64,000 nt of DNA from Tranzscheliella williamsii (GCA_023212725.1 JALBYF010000027.1:1-64000), one strand, 5' to 3'. Positions 38,201-48,560 are shown, numbered from the stretch's first letter. The notes: generated by a model from the sequence alone, not told the origin. A program made the numbers and translations.

Positions 38201-38792
38201 CTCGGTTCGCTGCATCGAGGTGGCATCGAACAAAGTGGCTTCCGGCAGCTACGATGGCACCTGTCGGATATGGGATCTTGACACTGGTCGATGTCTGCAC
38301 ACACTGAGAGGTCACATCCACTACATCTACGCTGTCGCATTCGACGGCAAGAAGGTCGCCACTGGGTCTCTGGATTCGACGGTGCGGGTGTGGTCCGCAG
38401 AGACGGGCGAGTGCCTGGCACTCTTTCAAGGTCACACATCTCTGGTCGGGCAGCTGCAGCTGCTAGACAATACGTTGGTCACGGGGGGTTCTGATGGCCG
38501 CGTCATTGTCTTCAGCCTAACCACGTACGAATGTCTGCATCGGCTTTGCGCCCACGATAACTCGGTGACCTGTCTTCAGTTCGACGAGCGTTACATCATC
38601 ACCGGAGGCAACGACGGCCGGGTCAAGCTGTGGGACTTTAGCACAGGCAAATTTATCCGCGAGATCTGCGAGCCTTGCGATCAGGTATGGAAGGTCAGCT
38701 ACCGCGATGACAAGGTGGTCGTGCTCTGTAAGCGCGGCGACAAAACGTGCATGGATGTCATCACCTTCCGGCCTTCCGCTGACGAGATGTGA
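35286..38792 (+). CDS. F-box/WD40 protein, Cdc4/Fbxw7-like SCF substrate receptor
   Basis: A 1168-residue protein. A helical segment at about 50-100 precedes an F-box at about 105-150 (LPIEVSLNILSFID), the arrangement of Cdc4 and Fbxw7. A long disordered Ser/Pro-rich region follows (200-570). The WD40 propeller starts near 590, but after the first blade (ending GHDAGVWCLTL) about 240 low-complexity residues intervene before the remaining blades (about 899-1160), which have regular GHTSTVRCL, GHQHSVRC and GHIHYIYAV signatures. The F-box binds Skp1 and the propeller binds phosphodegrons, so the protein should select targets for ubiquitination. Whether it is the true Cdc4 orthologue or a Met30/SconB relative needs a phylogeny; Cdc4-like is favoured. 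Single exon. Confidence 0.85.
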   Translation: MSISPHHRAISPPTPAPSPQPDLHTSIRLANNAAAVAAAAAVRPLAVDPQDPAQLVKHLSLVMPQFSQSARFKLITDFVDLLSMRELAHLSSLITPKLKVDFLSALPIEVSLNILSFIDDPKTLARASCVSRFWRSLVNDEHTWKVMCLKHKYRRRGSSSAGLSMLDDRLLRSIGTTHFPALHRLPTAHWPSALSATQATSNTLAPVIERDAASSEWEVAADNNDDDATVLASLYQRYRDRGLDPSNALHELRTLHDLFLSKQEGSLGSFAEQMSETERGFYSQLEEIVEEESRARYGDDVNQLEEENSQTLQLQAPVPFKDSSTPSGPSQSEAPLAPSSNLGWLSAGPAGPSAHSHQRIPTTGTATGVLTAPYRTADGRLDRLQGWRGPSSTSTAFTASTTALASQPDDNDSDHAMDMDRNDEIATAGSPISPSANNVSRPLNVSLLTSLPYHDSPTSRFSVAGPSRGPSLPSSQVGSLIPGPSEPRRSSASRNEDDDNNPLHVRDNRLRPDTDTNAKKARRNTAPFTDSDIGSPHERPSSDRVQYDRSVTIGASSPARPSGSQGRSGRLPFSYRTHFKMAYLTESNWRKGGRLQTQHVSADVSHVVTSLAIDSEWIVVGMANSKIHVFSAETGLYAHTLLGHDAGVWCLTLISRSGKRTRKSDVAEESGNGKGKMVITDPEDGSGGKPYQAAADGDLRLVHHDPRPDAADVLFSSTPHAIELEDDIGSGLLQPSPPSGSKARQEDGNGETLQWFHKARRAMRRQQGGRKAGDRVRSILTQDGYASGQGDSDADTSINSDSPRGTVRGVPNSLQQADRDRARAIAEEEAGAVRDAIMSDGTGTVPVELADKIRRNGGSAGSQDRHASADEAPFAAGLAGNALGIGNPCGSVLGYGNEDAVVVSGGCDRDVRVWDLKTGECKHVLHGHTSTVRCLKVLDGKPIAVSGSRDSTLRVWNVETGEHLHLLAGHQHSVRCIEVASNKVASGSYDGTCRIWDLDTGRCLHTLRGHIHYIYAVAFDGKKVATGSLDSTVRVWSAETGECLALFQGHTSLVGQLQLLDNTLVTGGSDGRVIVFSLTTYECLHRLCAHDNSVTCLQFDERYIITGGNDGRVKLWDFSTGKFIREICEPCDQVWKVSYRDDKVVVLCKRGDKTCMDVITFRPSADEM

Positions 38793-39091
38793 GCGCGCCG
38801 CAGACGTCTACGTGTGGCAGCCTCGTTAGCCTATTTCTACCACTTTTGTGGCCCTACACGCACACCTCGCAACACATTCTCTCGGCTGTATAAAGGCGCA
38901 CACGTATCTGGAATGCGACGCTAGATGCGGGAAGCGCTCTTATCACTTTGATTTGCCAGGAATCATGAATGCCTATTCTTTGACAAGTGCGTATGTGTGG
39001 GGAGTGCGTCGGTGCGGGCTGAGCAGAGGCGAGCTATGAACACCTATAGAATGGCCATGGCAGGCACTGGTGTTGGAGGGCGGTGCCTGTT

Positions 39092-40759
39092 CTAGCCCTC
39101 GTACTCTTCGAGATCCTTGCTGTTTTTGCCGAGGACCTCTTTGTCTTCATCGTCATCGTCGTGGACCTCGGCGTCGGCGGCGGGGTTGGCGGTTTTGGGC
39201 TTGTTGCGGTGGAACTCGCCGACCTTGACGATGGCGGTGGCGGGGATGACGCCGCGCGGGTTGAGGAATTCAAAGTCGGGGCCCTGGAAGACGTCGAGGT
39301 AGTTGAGCCACTTGCCGAACTCGCTGGTTTCCTCTTCGGTGAGCATGATGCGGTCGTAGATGAACTTCTGTTTGAAGGCCTGCATTTCGGCCTGGTGGGA
39401 CTGGTAGGTGACCGGGTCGCGCTTCTCGTCGTCGGCGGACGGGTTGGGTTTTTTGGCGTGCTGTGCTATGCGGTCGATCTTGTCGTTGTTGTTCTTGATT
39501 CGTGCGTTGTAGGCAGCAAAGATGGGCTGTTCCAGCAAAAGGCCCAGCCCAGGCGCCTTGGGTATGTGAATCCGCGCCGGGCCGAAACACTCTGGAATCA
39601 GCGATGCGGGAGCGTTGGTGCGGCCGACGAGAACCAGTAGGCCGATCATTTTGCGGATCTGATGCAGCATGAAGCTCTGACCGTGGAACTTGATCGAGAG
39701 CCACTCGGTGCCGTTGATGATTGTGGGATCCGAAATGGTGAGCTGCTTCATGAAGCGTTGGTTGCTGCGGTCGCGGAACTCCTTGCCGACGGTGAAGTTG
39801 TGGAAGTTGTGCGAGCCGGCATAGTTCTGGAAGATGGAGCGCAGGTGTTCGACTTGGGCAAGCGGCATGCGCCACTGCTTCTTGGCCTTGACGTCGGCAG
39901 CAAATTCTGAGGCGGTGCCATGCGCTTTCCAGAAGGGATGGTCGATCACTTGTTCGAGACGGGTGGCACTAGTGTCGGTGTGAATCTGCTGTGGAGCTGG
40001 GGCGTCTACTTCAGCTGGCGCGGCGGGTGTGGTGGTGGAGGCGTGCTTCTGCTTCTGCAGCTCGTCGTGGTGCATGCGCGAGAGCATCTCATGCATTGCT
40101 GTGCCCGGTTTGGGCGGGAGGAAGACGTAGGTGGGCAGCAGATACTCGTACATGCGCGAGTCGCACGAGGTGCGTGCGTTGAAGCCGTTCTGGACGCGGG
40201 TGATCCCCCAGATGCGAATAAAGTCGGGCAGGAGCGAATTGACCTTATCCTGTAGCGTTTCGCCCTCGGACAGGCCTTGTGGTTCGAGTATGAGCTTCAA
40301 GGAGAGCAGATTGCCAGCGGCATGGACGCCTCTATCGGTACGGGCGGCTCGCTGGAGCCCCACCTTGTTGGGATTGACAGCGTTGTCCGTGGAGACAGCG
40401 CCGGCCTTGCAAAATGCATCGAAGACGTCGCCCTCAATCGTCTTGACGCCTGGATTGATCTGGAGACCCGAGTAGCCAATACCGCAGTAGCCGAACTTGA
40501 CGGCTACCTTGCGTTTGGGCAGACGGCTTTCGCCCGCGCCTGCGTCCTCGCCGTCCTGCCGCGGCTTGGTGCCTCTCGCATCCCTCCTCTCCCACTTCCT
40601 GGGCTCAGCGCTGTCAGCAGCCGTATCGAAACGCGCCTTCTTAGGACTGGATTCCAGAGCAGAGGGCTCCTCAGCATCGGCAGCGGAGTCTTCGGACTGC
40701 GCTCGCTTGACGGCCGGCTTGCTTGCACCGGCAGCCTCGGACACGAGCTTGTCGGTCAT
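39092..40759 (-). CDS. PUS1: tRNA pseudouridine synthase PUS1
   Basis: From the first in-frame ATG (40759, MTDKLVSEA) the protein has 555 residues. The TruA-type catalytic domain is clear: KFGYCGIGYSGLQ, the catalytic aspartate in ARTDRGVHA, the FNARTSCDSRMYEYLLPTY block and SFMLHQIRKMIGLLV near the C-terminus. Pus1 isomerises uridines at several tRNA positions (such as 27 and 34-36) and in U2 snRNA and mRNAs. The tail is Asp/Glu-rich. The frame stays open a further 450 bp upstream without ATG and encodes a Ser/Arg/Leu-rich stretch that resembles a mitochondrial presequence, so an extra 5' exon or non-AUG start is possible. It converges with the F-box gene, about 300 bp apart. Confidence 0.92.
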   Translation of the reverse strand: MTDKLVSEAAGASKPAVKRAQSEDSAADAEEPSALESSPKKARFDTAADSAEPRKWERRDARGTKPRQDGEDAGAGESRLPKRKVAVKFGYCGIGYSGLQINPGVKTIEGDVFDAFCKAGAVSTDNAVNPNKVGLQRAARTDRGVHAAGNLLSLKLILEPQGLSEGETLQDKVNSLLPDFIRIWGITRVQNGFNARTSCDSRMYEYLLPTYVFLPPKPGTAMHEMLSRMHHDELQKQKHASTTTPAAPAEVDAPAPQQIHTDTSATRLEQVIDHPFWKAHGTASEFAADVKAKKQWRMPLAQVEHLRSIFQNYAGSHNFHNFTVGKEFRDRSNQRFMKQLTISDPTIINGTEWLSIKFHGQSFMLHQIRKMIGLLVLVGRTNAPASLIPECFGPARIHIPKAPGLGLLLEQPIFAAYNARIKNNNDKIDRIAQHAKKPNPSADDEKRDPVTYQSHQAEMQAFKQKFIYDRIMLTEEETSEFGKWLNYLDVFQGPDFEFLNPRGVIPATAIVKVGEFHRNKPKTANPAADAEVHDDDDEDKEVLGKNSKDLEEYEG

Positions 40760-41742
40760 TCTGGACAGCTTGGCTAGCCTCTCTTGGATGGTGTCCGAGT
40801 CGAGCAGAGTGCGGTGCCACGTGTCGCGCTGACCAGGATGGAGACCGAGCGTGCGAAACCAGTCGGCGTGATAGGAAGAGAGCGATCGGGCAGGAAGGGT
40901 GAGCGAACGCGCAGGCACGAGGCTAAGAGCGGAGCGGGTAGCGATGCTCCTAAGCGCTGTTCGAAGCGTTGACTGTATGTCGGACACGCAGGGAGCTGTT
41001 TGCTCTACGAGGTAGGATGGGGAATGGATCTGCTCAGTCCATAAAGAACGGGTGCTGATGATAAAGAACAGAACGGGGGCTGGTAATACGCTCGTTGGAT
41101 TCAACGGATTTTCTTCTGACGGCTGCCAAGTTTTGAAATACGGAAATCGGGAATCATAGCCTCCGCAGAGCGCCTGCTTTTCTATGCGGACGAGTTGGTC
41201 CAGAGCGGCCACAAGAGCCCCTCACCAAGCGCAGCATAACCATCGCCATGACTGTGGCGCGGGTATGGCTCAACTGTAGTCAAAAGGATGGCAGTTTCCC
41301 ATACTGTGATGATGGTAGCTCGTTATGGATTGCTGAGCTGGATCAGTAGCCGGTGAAGCCCGATTTGAGATGCATGGATTGGCGATCGGGAGATGGCGAT
41401 ATGCCGTGCGGGTGCTGTAATTTGCTAGAAGAAGGCGGCGGAAGTCTCGCCTGAAAAATTGTTTCGATTGACAGATTCAGCGATTCAATGATTTGGTGGG
41501 CACAACAATTGAGGTTTTGCGGTGAGGCGATGGCGGCGCTTGTGCGCTGCTGCGTCGTGTGATTCGAGTAGGTGTTGTAGACTGACGGTGATGGCGATCA
41601 GAATGCACTTTCACAAGTGACGCATACCGGCATCCTACTCTGGTCTTGCATCTCTTCCACGTCGTTCTTCTCTTCTCCTTATCGCAACGTTCTCTACGGT
41701 TTCACCTGGATCGATCATTCGCGACGAGGCTTTTGCTACAGC
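40760..41742. other. Divergent region between PUS1 and the J-domain gene, with possible PUS1 N-terminal extension
   Basis: Positions 40760-41212 are open in the PUS1 frame. Part of this reads ATRSALSLVPARSLTLPARS, which is Arg/Ser/Leu-rich and lacks acidic residues, like a mitochondrial targeting segment, but has no ATG. The rest, up to 41742, shows no gene. Confidence 0.4.
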
Positions 41743-43455
41743 ATGTCGTCGACGGAGCCGCCAAAGCCACACGAGGCGGACGCTTGGACATCGACGGATG
41801 CATCAGCGGGTGCGTCTGCATCTACGTCGGCGTCGACGTCTGGCTCGGCTGCCGCCAATGGAAAGGTCACCGAGCCTTCGGCCGAGGACAAGCAGGCCGC
41901 GCAACAGCACAAGACTGAGGGCAACCAGCTCTTTTCGTCCAAGCAGTACTCCAAGGCGGTGGACGCGTACACAGAAGCGATCGAGCGCGACGCCACCGAC
42001 TCGTCGTTTCTAACCAACCGGGCGGCCGCGTATATGGGGCTCAAGTTGTACAAGGCGGCACTGGCCGACTGCCAGCTCGCCAAGGACTTGCAGGCCAAGC
42101 AGTCGGCGGACGGGATAGCTCAACCCAAGACGCTGGTTCGGCTGGCACGCTGCCATTTGTATCTGGGCAATCCGTCGGCGGCTGCGTCGGTGCTCGGCCC
42201 GGTGATCAAGCTGGCGGGCGTCGATAGCGCCACGCTGAAACAGGCCACGCAGCTGGAAAAGCAGGCTGGCAGTGTCGCAGACCACCTCGCCTCGTTCGAC
42301 AAGTTCACGCAGAAGAAGGACTGGACTGTCGCCGGCTTTGCGCTCGACCAGGCGCAGTCGGCGTGCGGGCTGAGCGAGCACGAGGTGCCGCTGCCCTGGC
42401 GCATCATGCGCGCCAACGTCCATCTGCACAAGGGCCACCTCGATCAGGCGAACAGCGTCATCGCCGATGCGTTGCGCACCGACACGAGCAACCCCGAGGC
42501 ACTGCTTCTGCGTGCGCGCATCTTTCTCGCCAAGGGTGACACTGCCAAGAGCATCGCTCACTGCCAAGCCGCCTTGCGATCCGATCCTGAGCTAAAGGGC
42601 GCACGCGACCTTCTGAAGAAGTGCCGCCGGCTCGATACCAAGAAGGAGACGGGCAACGAGGCTTTCAAAGCAGGCAACTACAACGCAGCGGTACAGGCCT
42701 TCTCGGAAGCGATCGCCATGGCGGATGAGAACGCGGAGCGCGACGGCCCGGCCAAAGGTTTCAAAGCGATCCTCTACTCGAATCGCGCCACGGCCAACTC
42801 CAAGGCGGGCGACCACGACGCTGCCATCGCCGACTGTAATTCGGCGCTACAGCTCGAGGCAGGCTACATTAAAGCGCTGAGGACGCGCGCACGTGCCTAC
42901 GTCGCCACAGAGAAATACGAGGAAGCGGTGCGCGATTTCCAAAAGGCGGTGGAGGAGGCGTCGATCTCAGGCGGACGAGAGGCGGAAATGCTGAAGCGAG
43001 AGCTGCGGAGCGCCGAAATCGACCTGAAGCGGAGCAAGAAGAAGGACTACTATAAGATCTTGAACGTTTCCAAGACGGCGAGCGAGGTGGAGATCAAGAA
43101 AGCCTACCGCAAGGAGTCGCTCAAGCACCATCCGGATAAGGGCGGCGATGAGGAGAAGTTCAAGCTCTGTTCGGAGGCGTACAATATTCTTTCGGACGAC
43201 ACCAAGCGGCGACGGTACGACGCTGGAGCCGATGATCCCGAGCACGAGACGGGCGGAGGTTTTGGCGGCGGCGGCTTTGGCGGGCCGGGCGGTGTCGAGA
43301 TCAACCTGGCCGACCTGTTTGGAGCAGGCGGCGGCATGGGCGGTATGGGTGGTGGCATGGGTGGTGGCATGGGGGGCGGTGGCGGCTTCCCCGGGATGGG
43401 CGGCATGGGCGGCCGTGGTGGCGCACGTCCTCCGCCCGGCTTCCAGTTCGGATAA
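41743..43455 (+). CDS. TPR and J-domain cochaperone (DNAJC7/Tpr2-like)
   Basis: A 570-residue protein starting at ATG 41743 ([10 protein letters not shown]). After an Ala/Ser/Thr-rich N-terminus come TPR motifs in two groups (from about residue 45, [20 protein letters not shown], and again from about 300, [20 protein letters not shown]). A J domain at about 430-500 has an intact HPD tripeptide (LKHHPDKGG). The C-terminus is a Gly/Phe then Gly/Met-rich low-complexity tail. TPR-plus-J proteins of this kind (human DNAJC7, yeast Cns1/Sti1-related systems) connect Hsp70 and Hsp90 in the cytosol: the TPRs bind chaperone C-termini and the HPD stimulates Hsp70 ATPase. Single exon. Confidence 0.9.
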   Translation: MSSTEPPKPHEADAWTSTDASAGASASTSASTSGSAAANGKVTEPSAEDKQAAQQHKTEGNQLFSSKQYSKAVDAYTEAIERDATDSSFLTNRAAAYMGLKLYKAALADCQLAKDLQAKQSADGIAQPKTLVRLARCHLYLGNPSAAASVLGPVIKLAGVDSATLKQATQLEKQAGSVADHLASFDKFTQKKDWTVAGFALDQAQSACGLSEHEVPLPWRIMRANVHLHKGHLDQANSVIADALRTDTSNPEALLLRARIFLAKGDTAKSIAHCQAALRSDPELKGARDLLKKCRRLDTKKETGNEAFKAGNYNAAVQAFSEAIAMADENAERDGPAKGFKAILYSNRATANSKAGDHDAAIADCNSALQLEAGYIKALRTRARAYVATEKYEEAVRDFQKAVEEASISGGREAEMLKRELRSAEIDLKRSKKKDYYKILNVSKTASEVEIKKAYRKESLKHHPDKGGDEEKFKLCSEAYNILSDDTKRRRYDAGADDPEHETGGGFGGGGFGGPGGVEINLADLFGAGGGMGGMGGGMGGGMGGGGGFPGMGGMGGRGGARPPPGFQFG

Positions 43456-45320
43456 GGGAGCCCAGCCCCCCGCCTCCGCTACCCACATCGGCAAGCTACA
43501 GCGCAACGACGGCCTATACAGTCGATCGCCCGCTACCCCTCGCTACCGAAGCATCCATCCGGCCATTGTCATCAGCCACGTGCAATCGTTGACCGTTTCT
43601 GTGTAGCTATGCTAGCATGAGCCTGTGTTCGCAGCGGCGGTGAGCAGACGACGAGGCAAATGCATGGCCGGTCTGCAGCGCGGTGGATCAGTAACCAAGA
43701 AGCCGGGCAGGCGAAGCCGGGGTTTCGGTTTGGCAAAGGTCGGACAGGCGGACGCTGTTAGATTTGGGGAGACGGGCGGCTGTTGTTAGATTTGTCGACG
43801 ACGAGCTGGGAAGCCGCGGCGTTTGAGCTGGTTGCCACGCGACCGGCGTTTAGGCACGTCTTGACTGCTTCTCACCATTCGCTCTTTTGCGCTGCCGTCG
43901 AAATGCGGATCCCGGCCGAGACAACGAGCGAGACGGCCAAGCGCGAGTAGGCGACGTGCGACGGACACAAGTGTGAGTTGAGTCTGAACCAATTCTGGTC
44001 GACGTACTGCACTACTGGTAACGTGCTAGTCAGCGTGGGTCGGCGGAGGAGGCTGCGGCTGCGGCGGCGGCTGCGGTGTGCCAAGGGCGGACTTAGGGCG
44101 AGCCAAGTCCGTGGACACGAGGCAAAGTTCGCAGTCACAGTCAGCCGTGCTATAACTTAAACGGATGATTTGTGATTCGTGATTGGCGCGCGTGCCACGC
44201 TAGCTGCTAGAAGCCTCTGTCGTCTTCCAAGGCCTTCCCAAATCACTTTCACATCCACATTCACAACATCCTTGTCTTTGTCCTTCTCTGCTTGATCGTG
44301 CTGCTCGTCAAGCCGAGCCATTGTGATTGTGATACTGGATGCTAAGCGGCAAGTTGGATGTCCGCTTCTAACACGTGTGAGGATGCCGGTTTCCTCCAGC
44401 TCGAGCCTTGCGAGCGGCTGCCTGCTCGGATGCTTGCGAGGGGCTGCTGCATAGGCTAAGTCCGCGGATGAGGCCTAGAAGCGTCACACTGTGCCGTCTG
44501 TTCGGCTGCATTTGTTGCATATTCCCGAAGCTGGAGCTATCCTATCACCTTGTTGTGATGCACGACCGGCAAGCCTCGCTCCTGACACATCATAACCGCT
44601 GCTCATCCGTCCACTTTTATCATGCCAACCCACACCCTGACGCTGAAACACAAACCAACACGCACGTTTTTCTCCTTGCCCCACTCCAACCCATGGCCTA
44701 GCAACCGCCGCGTTGCTCCTTGCCTGCTTGCCCTGCTGCCTGCTGCTGGTTTTGACCTCCGCGGCACCCGTGCAGACGCAAAAGTTCGCTATGCGTGCCT
44801 GCCGGTGCGAGTCACAGTGGTTTTAATTTTCCTTCTTGCTCGCATAACGACAGGCTCGACGTCCAAGCAACTTCCCAGCCGCCGTCTTATCGCTACCTCG
44901 GTCGCCGTCCGCTGCTCCCCCACCAACAACGCCGCAAAGGCCGATCAAGGCTCAGTTCGATTCTTTGCTCGCCCTTCCCCCGTCCGGTCCCTAGACAGCC
45001 ATCCACCTCCACAATCATCGGTTTGGCCTTGTCTCAGACAGCCATGCCCGACGGACCTCCGCGGTAGTGTCCACCCTGTCGCTCAGCCGACCCTACCTTT
45101 CTACAGTAGCATCTCTTAGTGTGACTGTTGCTTGTCTATTCCAGCTTCTTAGCCCCGACCCTGGTCAGTGCTCTTTTTTCTCTCGGTGGCTTCTCGGTTC
45201 TCTCGCAAGGGATATATAGTAGCAGCATGCTAATCCAGCACGGCAACCCGCTGTATCAGAGCCTTTCCCCCTCCTTCCTTTGCCTTTTTCTGCCACACGG
45301 TCTTCACCTGGCTGCTCACC
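43456..45320. other. Long intergenic region, 1.87 kb, upstream of the DHA2 transporter
   Basis: No conserved coding sequence recognised on either strand. The last about 600 bp are pyrimidine-rich with many CT tracts and resemble a long 5' leader or promoter. Such a long upstream region is unusual in this compact window and would fit complex regulation. Confidence 0.45.
45213..45218 (+). promoter_or_regulatory. Possible TATA box of the DHA2 transporter
   Basis: TATATA about 100 bp upstream of the start codon at 45321, in otherwise C/T-rich sequence. Position is plausible; function is inferred. Confidence 0.4.
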
Positions 45321-46982
45321 ATGTCGACCGCACTCTCTACAGCGGCGCACTCGTCTGCACCTTCGGTGGAAGAAAAGTCGGTCTTGGCCAGCGCCGAGCA
45401 TGATGCCGAAAAGCAGGTCGACCCCACCCCCGCCACGCCGGACGTAGTCGAGGAGATCGAGTATCCCACCGGCCCCAAGCTCTATCTCATCGTTGTATCC
45501 GTCATGAGCTTTGTCTTCCTCGTAGCCCTCGATCAGACCATCGTCAGCACAGCCATCCCCCAGATCACCGCCGAATTCAACACCTTTTCCGACGTCGGTT
45601 GGTACGGATCCGCCTATCTGCTCACCTCGACCTGTTTTCAGCCGCTCTTTGGTCGCTTCTACGGCCGGTTCAAGGTCAAATGGGTCTTTCTCGCCTCGCT
45701 GTTTATCTTTGAGATCGGCAGTCTGATCTGCGCCGTCTCGCAGGATTCCACCACCTTTATCGTCGGTAGGGCCATTGCCGGTCTCGGCATGAGCGGCGGC
45801 TACTCGGGCACCCTCATCATTGCTACTCTTATCACCCCCGCCCATACCCGCCCGCTTCTCATGTCCTTGGTAGGTGCCGTCTACGGCGTAGGCGGTACCA
45901 TTGGTCCGATCATCGGCGGTGCCTTCACCTCGCAGACGACGTGGCGCTGGTGCTTCTACATCAACCTCTGCTTCTTCCCCTTCGTCGGCCTCTCGATCCT
46001 CTTCTTCCTCCGCACCAAACCCAAGGCGCAGCCAGACTCGGCCTGGAAGCGTATCTACACCATCGATTGGCTCGGTGTTGTCCTCTCTCTCTGCTCTATC
46101 ATCTGCTTGCTACTCGCGCTCCAGTGGGGTGGCATCAAGTACCAGTGGTCCGACTCCAAGGTGATCGGTCTGATCGTCGGCTTTGTCGTCATTGCCGCCG
46201 TCTTTGCCGCCGAACAGTGGTATCTGGGAGACGAGGCGATTATCCCCTTCCGACTCCACAAGCAGCGTACCGTCGGCTTTGGCTCGCTTGTCAACTTCTG
46301 CATTGCCGGATCGTACTTTGGTCTGCTTTACTTCCTTCCGATCTACTTCCAGGCCATTCGGGGCAGCTCTGCCATCCGCTCCGGTGTTCAGACGCTGCCC
46401 TTCATTGTTGCTGTGATCGTCGCCGTGACGCTCTCGGGCGGGTTGATCAACAAGTTCGGCTACTACATTCCGATCCTCTTTGTCGGGACGGCCTTGACCG
46501 CCATCGGTGCTGGCTGCCTTTATCTGCTTCGTCCCGACTCGTCGCAGTCGCTCTGGGTCGGGCTGCAGTTCCTTGCCGGCTTCGGGCCCGGTTTGGCGTT
46601 TATGATTCCCTTCTCGGCGGTCTCGGCGCGGCTCGAGCCCAAGGACATTGAGCTTGGCTCGGCAATCGTCACCTTCTGGCAAACGCTCGGCGGCGCCATC
46701 TTCGTCTCGGTCTGCCAGAGTATCTTCCAGAACAAGTTTGTCGTCTATCTCCGTCACATTCCCGGCGCGCCGGTCGACCAGATCATCTCGCACGGCGTTA
46801 GTGCCTTCCGTGGTTTCACGCCGCCCGAGATCCTGCCACAGGTGGTCTATGCCGCCAACATGGCAGTCAACAAGACATTTATCTGCTCGGTTGCGCTCGG
46901 CTCCGCCGCCTTCTTCGCCATCTTTGGCATGGAGCTCAACCGCCGCATCCTCCCGGGCCAGGCCGTCACTGCCGCCGCTTAA
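45321..46982 (+). CDS. MFS transporter, DHA2 family (multidrug/toxin exporter type)
   Basis: A 553-residue membrane protein with about 14 hydrophobic helices after a 50-residue cytosolic N-terminus. The first helix carries the DHA2 motif LDQTIVSTAIPQI; a degenerate motif A (GRFYGRFKVKW) follows helix 2, and antiporter motif C is GTIGPIIGGAF in helix 5. These point to a proton-coupled exporter in the plasma membrane. Substrates in this family include drugs, toxins and siderophores and cannot be read from sequence. The nearest neighbours are quinate-metabolism genes, but this gene converges with the dehydrogenase and need not share its regulation. Single exon. Confidence 0.9.
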   Translation: MSTALSTAAHSSAPSVEEKSVLASAEHDAEKQVDPTPATPDVVEEIEYPTGPKLYLIVVSVMSFVFLVALDQTIVSTAIPQITAEFNTFSDVGWYGSAYLLTSTCFQPLFGRFYGRFKVKWVFLASLFIFEIGSLICAVSQDSTTFIVGRAIAGLGMSGGYSGTLIIATLITPAHTRPLLMSLVGAVYGVGGTIGPIIGGAFTSQTTWRWCFYINLCFFPFVGLSILFFLRTKPKAQPDSAWKRIYTIDWLGVVLSLCSIICLLLALQWGGIKYQWSDSKVIGLIVGFVVIAAVFAAEQWYLGDEAIIPFRLHKQRTVGFGSLVNFCIAGSYFGLLYFLPIYFQAIRGSSAIRSGVQTLPFIVAVIVAVTLSGGLINKFGYYIPILFVGTALTAIGAGCLYLLRPDSSQSLWVGLQFLAGFGPGLAFMIPFSAVSARLEPKDIELGSAIVTFWQTLGGAIFVSVCQSIFQNKFVVYLRHIPGAPVDQIISHGVSAFRGFTPPEILPQVVYAANMAVNKTFICSVALGSAAFFAIFGMELNRRILPGQAVTAAA

Positions 46983-47279
46983 CCGCCCCGTCGCTATACC
47001 TTAGCCGCCGCATCACTCCCTGTATACTACGCAGCCTGTTTTGCTCTGGAACCCATCCCGACGCCACCACTTCCGCGCTGTTCTGTAGCGCCGTTCTGTT
47101 CGTCTCCGTCGATACCTGCCACGCTCGCGCGTGCGACTGGCTGCACGCAATCCATTCGCTTTTGCACTTGCCGCCTGCGCATCTGTGTGTCAGCTTCGAT
47201 CGGTCGGCCCACCGGCACTATGCATGGCCAGACAGCCTGGACGGGGGATGAAGTGCAGAATAGTAGTACAGATGCGGAT

Positions 47280-48560
47280 TTACTTGGCGGAAATGTCGAG
47301 CATGCTGTTGACGAGTGCTCTTGCGCGCGACTCGAGGCCGGGGCCGAGGGGGCTGTCTTCTGGGGCGGTGGCTGCGTAGGGGAGCGGGTCGAAGGAGTCG
47401 GGGGCTGCGGGGATGGCGGTGGCGGCGGCGGCCCACATGCGGGCCTGGGCGAGGCCCTGTTCGACCATGGCTTCTACGCCGCCGACAGGGAGCCAGCCGG
47501 CGCGTTGGGCAGCGTGGAGCAGGGGCGTGATGCGGGGTTGGTAGCACATGTCGAGGAAGGGGCGTTGGGGCGGAAGCGGGAAGGGATGGGGCTGTTGCTG
47601 TGCCGACAGCTGGGTAGGCGGGCGGTACGGTTCGGCGAAGAAGCGCGCCGCGAGCGCATACACCATCTGTTCGTCCGGCGAGACGGGCGGAACCGCGGGG
47701 ATGGCGCCAACGCCGCAGACCACGTCGCCCACATCGCCGCACTGGCGAGACGCCTGCTCGTGCTCGAAGGCGGCTTCGCTGCGCAGCGGGCGCAGATCCA
47801 CCGCGTCACCAAAGTGGTCCAGCACCGCCTGGGTCTCAGCGGCGTCGCGATTCAGGAGATAGATCGGCGAAAGACGGAGCTGCGACACGGCGTAGACGGC
47901 GGAGCGGCACGTTCCGCCAGACCCGATGATGAATGCCGCGTACGGCTTGCCGCTGGGGCTGCGCGGAAAGACGGAGCGTGATTCGAGGTATTGCGTGATG
48001 CGCGGCTCGCGGTTCGCGGTGGCGACGGCGCGCAGCAGCGCATGGCTGATGCCCAGGCAGTCCGTATTGGTGCCCACCATCTTGCGCCCGCCCTTGTACG
48101 GCGCCGCGATGATGGTGTTGACCGTCTGCGTCGCCCGGCTCGCCGCGCTCAGCTCATCGAGGATATGTCCCCCCCCCACCTGCGCCGCCACAGCCACCTT
48201 GAGCGGCATGGTGACACTGCATCCGGCAAACAGCGGATCCTCCCGCACAATCCGGCGCAGATGCACCTCGTCCACCGACTTGGTCTCGCACAGCGCATAG
48301 CATGCCGCCTCCGTCTGCGCCGTCCCGCCAGGCCACACAATCGCCGGAAGCGACTGCAGAATCAGATTGTGAAACGCAGGGCTCGCTGAGTGCGAGATCG
48401 GATACCCGAACAGAAAGTACCTCCGCGCCGCCGCCGCCTGCTGCTCCGTCGTCGGATGAGGTGGAACGGCCGGCGCAGCCAAGCCGCCCTGCTGCTGCTG
48501 CGTTGCCGAGGCGCAAACGCCAGCCGGAGCGCCGTTCGGCGGAGAAACGCCAGAGGACAT
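47280..48560 (-). CDS. Quinate/shikimate dehydrogenase
   Basis: A 426-residue protein of the AroE fold. The substrate-binding domain shows FLFGYPISHSASPAFHN, the catalytic Lys in SVTMPLK (about residue 118) and the catalytic Asp in GTNTDCLG; the NAD(P) domain has IIGSGGTCRSAVYA. The stand-alone form, rather than as part of the pentafunctional AROM protein, and its divergent pairing with a QutD-like quinate permease 890 bp away point to catabolic quinate dehydrogenase (3-dehydroquinate from quinate, in the cytosol). The first 35 residues are Ala/Gln/Pro-rich, and a Pro/Gln-rich insert (about 305-330) lies in the nucleotide-binding half. Shikimate may also be used. Confidence 0.87.
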   Translation of the reverse strand: MSSGVSPPNGAPAGVCASATQQQQGGLAAPAVPPHPTTEQQAAAARRYFLFGYPISHSASPAFHNLILQSLPAIVWPGGTAQTEAACYALCETKSVDEVHLRRIVREDPLFAGCSVTMPLKVAVAAQVGGGHILDELSAASRATQTVNTIIAAPYKGGRKMVGTNTDCLGISHALLRAVATANREPRITQYLESRSVFPRSPSGKPYAAFIIGSGGTCRSAVYAVSQLRLSPIYLLNRDAAETQAVLDHFGDAVDLRPLRSEAAFEHEQASRQCGDVGDVVCGVGAIPAVPPVSPDEQMVYALAARFFAEPYRPPTQLSAQQQPHPFPLPPQRPFLDMCYQPRITPLLHAAQRAGWLPVGGVEAMVEQGLAQARMWAAAATAIPAAPDSFDPLPYAATAPEDSPLGPGLESRARALVNSMLDISAK

